Shown here piece by piece: positions 61,821 through 64,000 of a stretch of DNA of 64,000 nucleotides; position 1 is the stretch's first letter; each line of letters starts with the position of its first letter. Origin of the DNA: Pseudomonas mediterranea CFBP 5447 (GTDB lineage: Bacteria > Pseudomonadota > Gammaproteobacteria > Pseudomonadales > Pseudomonadaceae); assembly GCF_000774145.1 (NCBI RefSeq), contig NZ_KN322987.1:1631583-1695582 (forward strand), given 5' to 3'. The notes beneath the pieces are model-generated. The model saw nothing but the letters and a program-made list of their open reading frames with translations, was not told the DNA's origin and made no database searches. The translations under genes were made by a program, and so were the position numbers.

Positions 61821-62735
61821 TCAGGCCTGCGCCAGCCAATCGCGATCCTGCAGGAAATACTCGGTCAGGCGCGCTTCTTCGCTGCCCGGCTCGGCTTTCC
61901 AGTCGTAGCCCCAGCGTACCTGCGGCGGCAACGACATCAGGATCGACTCGGTGCGTCCGCCCGATTGCAGCCCGAACAGGGTGCCGCGGTCGTAGACCAG
62001 GTTGAATTCCACGTAGCGTCCACGGCGGAATTCCTGGAACTCCCGTTGCTTGGCGGTGAACGGCTCATGTTTGCGCCGGCGCACGATGGGCAGGTAGGCC
62101 TCGATGTAGGCATCGCCGATCGCACGGATGAAGGCGAAGCAGGTGTCGAACCCCCACTCGTTCAGGTCATCGAAAAACAGGCCGCCGATACCCCGGGGTT
62201 CGTTCCGATGCTTGAGGTGGAAATAGCTGTCGCACCAGGCCTTGTAGCGCGGATACACCTCCGGGCCGAACGGGGCACAGGCCTGCTCGGCCACGCGGTG
62301 CCAATGCACGCAGTCTTCGGCGACGCCGTAGTACGGCGTCAGGTCGAAGCCGCCACCGAACCACCAGACCGGCTCTTCGCCTTCCTTTTCCGCGATGAAA
62401 AAGCGCACGTTGGCGTGGGAAGTCGGAACGTGGGGGTTGTGCGGGTGGATCACCAGCGACACGCCCAGGGCTTCGAAGCCACGCCCAGCCAGTTCCGGCC
62501 GATGAGCACTGGCCGACGGTGGGAGACCGCTGCCGAAGACGTGGGAAAAGTTGACGCCGCCCTTTTCAATGACCGTACCGTTTTCCAGCACCCGGGTGCG
62601 ACCGCCACCGCCGGCAGGCCGGGTCCAGGCGTCTTCGACGAAGCGAGTGCCGCCGTCCTCGGCTTCCAATGCAGCGCAGATGCGGTCTTGCAGGTCGAGC
62701 AGATAGGCTTTCACGGCCTCGGTGCGAGTGGTCAT
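61821..62735 (-). CDS. hemF: Oxygen-dependent coproporphyrinogen III oxidase
   Basis: Converts coproporphyrinogen III to protoporphyrinogen IX in aerobic haem synthesis, 304 aa. The conserved blocks GGVNFSHVFG, FGGGFDLTPYYG, YKAWCDSYFHLKHR and GRTESILMSLPPQVRW are all present. The ATG is preceded by AAGGGGGTG. It is divergent from qor. Confidence 0.97.
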   Translation of the reverse strand: MTTRTEAVKAYLLDLQDRICAALEAEDGGTRFVEDAWTRPAGGGGRTRVLENGTVIEKGGVNFSHVFGSGLPPSASAHRPELAGRGFEALGVSLVIHPHNPHVPTSHANVRFFIAEKEGEEPVWWFGGGFDLTPYYGVAEDCVHWHRVAEQACAPFGPEVYPRYKAWCDSYFHLKHRNEPRGIGGLFFDDLNEWGFDTCFAFIRAIGDAYIEAYLPIVRRRKHEPFTAKQREFQEFRRGRYVEFNLVYDRGTLFGLQSGGRTESILMSLPPQVRWGYDWKAEPGSEEARLTEYFLQDRDWLAQA

Positions 62736-62900
62736 GACACCCCCTTTGATCAGGACTGGGCTACGCGGCGTACAGCGGGCCGGTGGCCAATGGGCGCACA
62801 GGATACCACCGCACTTGCCTACGCCACAGTTGACGAAGATCAAGCTTAGGAGTCCGATGGGAGGCTTGGTGAAAAGTCCTGCGACAAGGAGAAAGTGAAG

Positions 62901-63878
62901 ATGGCCAAACGTATCCAGTTCAGTTCCCACGGCGGCCCCGAAGTGCTTGAGTACGTGGATTATCAACCTGCCGAACCGGGCCCGCAGCAGGTGCGCGTGA
63001 GCAACCGGGCCATCGGCCTGAATTTCATCGACACCTATTACCGCAGTGGCCTTTACCCACCGCCGGCCCTGCCTTCGGGCCTGGGCGCCGAAGGGGCGGG
63101 CGTGGTCGAGGCGGTCGGCTCGGGCGTCACCCGGTTCAAGGTGGGCGATCGGGTGGCCTATGGCAGCGGTCCGCTGGGCGCCTACAGCGATGTGCATGTG
63201 TTGCCCGAGGCCAACCTGGTGCACCTGCCGGAGTCGATCAGTTTCGAACAGGCCGCCGGCGTCATGCTCAAGGGCCTGACCGTGCAGTACTTGTTGCGTC
63301 AGACTTATGAACTCAAAGGTGGCGAAACCGTGCTGCTCCATGCCGCTGCCGGTGGCGTGGGCTCCCTGGCCTGCCAATGGGCCAAGGCCTTGGGCGTGAA
63401 GCTGATCGGTACGGTGAGCTCGGCGGAAAAAGCCGCCGTCGCCAAAGCCCATGGCGCCTGGGAAACCATCGATTACAGCAAGGAAAACGTCGCGCAGCGG
63501 GTGCTGGAGTTGACGGACGGCAAGAAAGTGCCAGTGGTATACGACGGGGTTGGCAAGGACACCTGGCTGACCTCGCTCGATTGCGTCGCGCCCCGTGGCC
63601 TGCTGGTGAGCTTCGGCAATGCCTCGGGAGCGGTGGACGGCGTGAACCTGGGGATTCTGTCAGCGAAGGGCTCGCTGTACGTGACCCGCCCGACCCTGGC
63701 GACCTATGCCAACAACGCCGAAAACCTGCAACGCATGGCCGACGAACTGTTCGGAATGATCAGCAGCGGCAAGCTCACGGTGGATATCAATCAGCGCTAT
63801 CCCTTGGCGGAAGCGGCCAAGGCCCAGGCCGAATTGTCGGCGCGGCGCACGACGGGGTCGACCATTCTGTTGCCTTGA
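62901..63878 (+). CDS. qor: NADPH:quinone oxidoreductase
   Basis: Zinc-independent medium-chain reductase of 325 aa that transfers one electron from NADPH to quinones. It has the quinone-oxidoreductase pattern NFIDTYYRSGLYPPPALPSG and GAEGAGVVEAVG, and the nucleotide-binding AAAGGVGSLACQWAKALG. The ATG at 62901 has AAGGAG nine bases upstream, better than the GTG at 62895. The hemF/qor divergence matches other pseudomonads. Confidence 0.94.
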   Translation: MAKRIQFSSHGGPEVLEYVDYQPAEPGPQQVRVSNRAIGLNFIDTYYRSGLYPPPALPSGLGAEGAGVVEAVGSGVTRFKVGDRVAYGSGPLGAYSDVHVLPEANLVHLPESISFEQAAGVMLKGLTVQYLLRQTYELKGGETVLLHAAAGGVGSLACQWAKALGVKLIGTVSSAEKAAVAKAHGAWETIDYSKENVAQRVLELTDGKKVPVVYDGVGKDTWLTSLDCVAPRGLLVSFGNASGAVDGVNLGILSAKGSLYVTRPTLATYANNAENLQRMADELFGMISSGKLTVDINQRYPLAEAAKAQAELSARRTTGSTILLP

Positions 63879-63916
63879 AATGGTGATGTGCACAAGTTCT
63901 GTGGCAACACAAAACC

Positions 63917-64000
63917 CTGTGGGAGCGAGCCTGCTCGCGATGGCGGTGTATCAGACAACACCTTTGCGGCTGACCCGGCGCTATCGCGAGCAGGCTCGCT
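63917..64000. repeat. REPIN (CTGTGGGAGCGAGCCTGCTCGCG family), cut by window end
   Basis: The left arm is complete and the right arm (CGCGAGCAGGCTCGCT) runs to the last base. The spacer is about 40 bp. Confidence 0.88.

Overview
The window looks like chromosomal DNA of a Pseudomonas of the fluorescens group. It has high GC coding density and Pseudomonas-type gene neighbourhoods: glyQS-tag, znuABC-zur, polA-ErsA-engB, dsbA next to a large GGDEF protein and an AmpDh2-type amidase, algB-kinB, and hemF-aroE-qor. Copies of REP/REPIN repeats typical of the group sit between genes. As I recall PAO1, several blocks (PA0005-PA0011, PA0023-PA0032, PA5475-PA5505) lie on either side of oriC there. The window is therefore probably origin-proximal in a rearranged order. 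Exact matches to the DnaA box TTATCCACA cluster near the two ends.

Layout. 1-4.0 kb: 3' part of an amino-acid permease, a REP element, and a divergent response regulator/histidine kinase pair. 4.1-10.1 kb: acyltransferase, gmhB, glyS, glyQ (minus), then tag and an LpxL-like acyltransferase (plus). 10.1-15 kb: accessory patch with REP elements, a DUF6124 gene behind a long structured-looking leader, an SDR, a GNAT-like gene, a diguanylate cyclase, the 3' remnant of a second DUF6124 gene, and an LprI-like protein. 15.1-17.6 kb: metNIQ methionine importer. 18.0-22.3 kb: a secreted leukocidin/VCC-like pore-forming toxin and catalase katE. 22.4-26.2 kb: lipoprotein and the divergent zinc-uptake locus zur-znuC-znuB / znuA. 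26.3-34.3 kb: thrB, DUF2782, polA, ErsA-like sRNA, engB, two cytochromes c, dsbA, and an EEP-family phosphatase. 34.3-38.9 kb: GGDEF protein, amidase, and CSS-EAL phosphodiesterase. 38.9-43.5 kb: kinB-algB and a divergent small operon ending in an Ivy-type lysozyme inhibitor, with a sigma54-like promoter. 44.1-55.4 kb: transport and envelope genes (gltP, SpmAB-like, DUF5924, M16 peptidase, Na/Pi, TerC, CitMHS), a DOPA-dioxygenase-like protein and an NAD(P)-binding protein. 55.5-64 kb: choline-O-sulfate genes (LysR, betC, choline-binding protein), SulP transporter, aroE, hemF, qor.

Functional themes are envelope and stress biology (AlgB/KinB, ErsA, DsbA, lysozyme inhibitors, amidase), c-di-GMP turnover (two GGDEF, one EAL), zinc and methionine uptake, and osmolyte/sulfur use through choline sulfate.

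The observations I rate highest are: (i) the broken second DUF6124 module, whose leader and 3' end/terminator flank inserted genes; (ii) a PolA whose 3'-5' exonuclease centre lacks two of the canonical carboxylates; (iii) bimodal clustering of perfect DnaA boxes; (iv) a possible alternative-pairing RNA leader upstream of DUF6124; (v) the lectin-bearing pore-forming toxin. I saw no CRISPR array, tRNA, rRNA or intact transposase gene.
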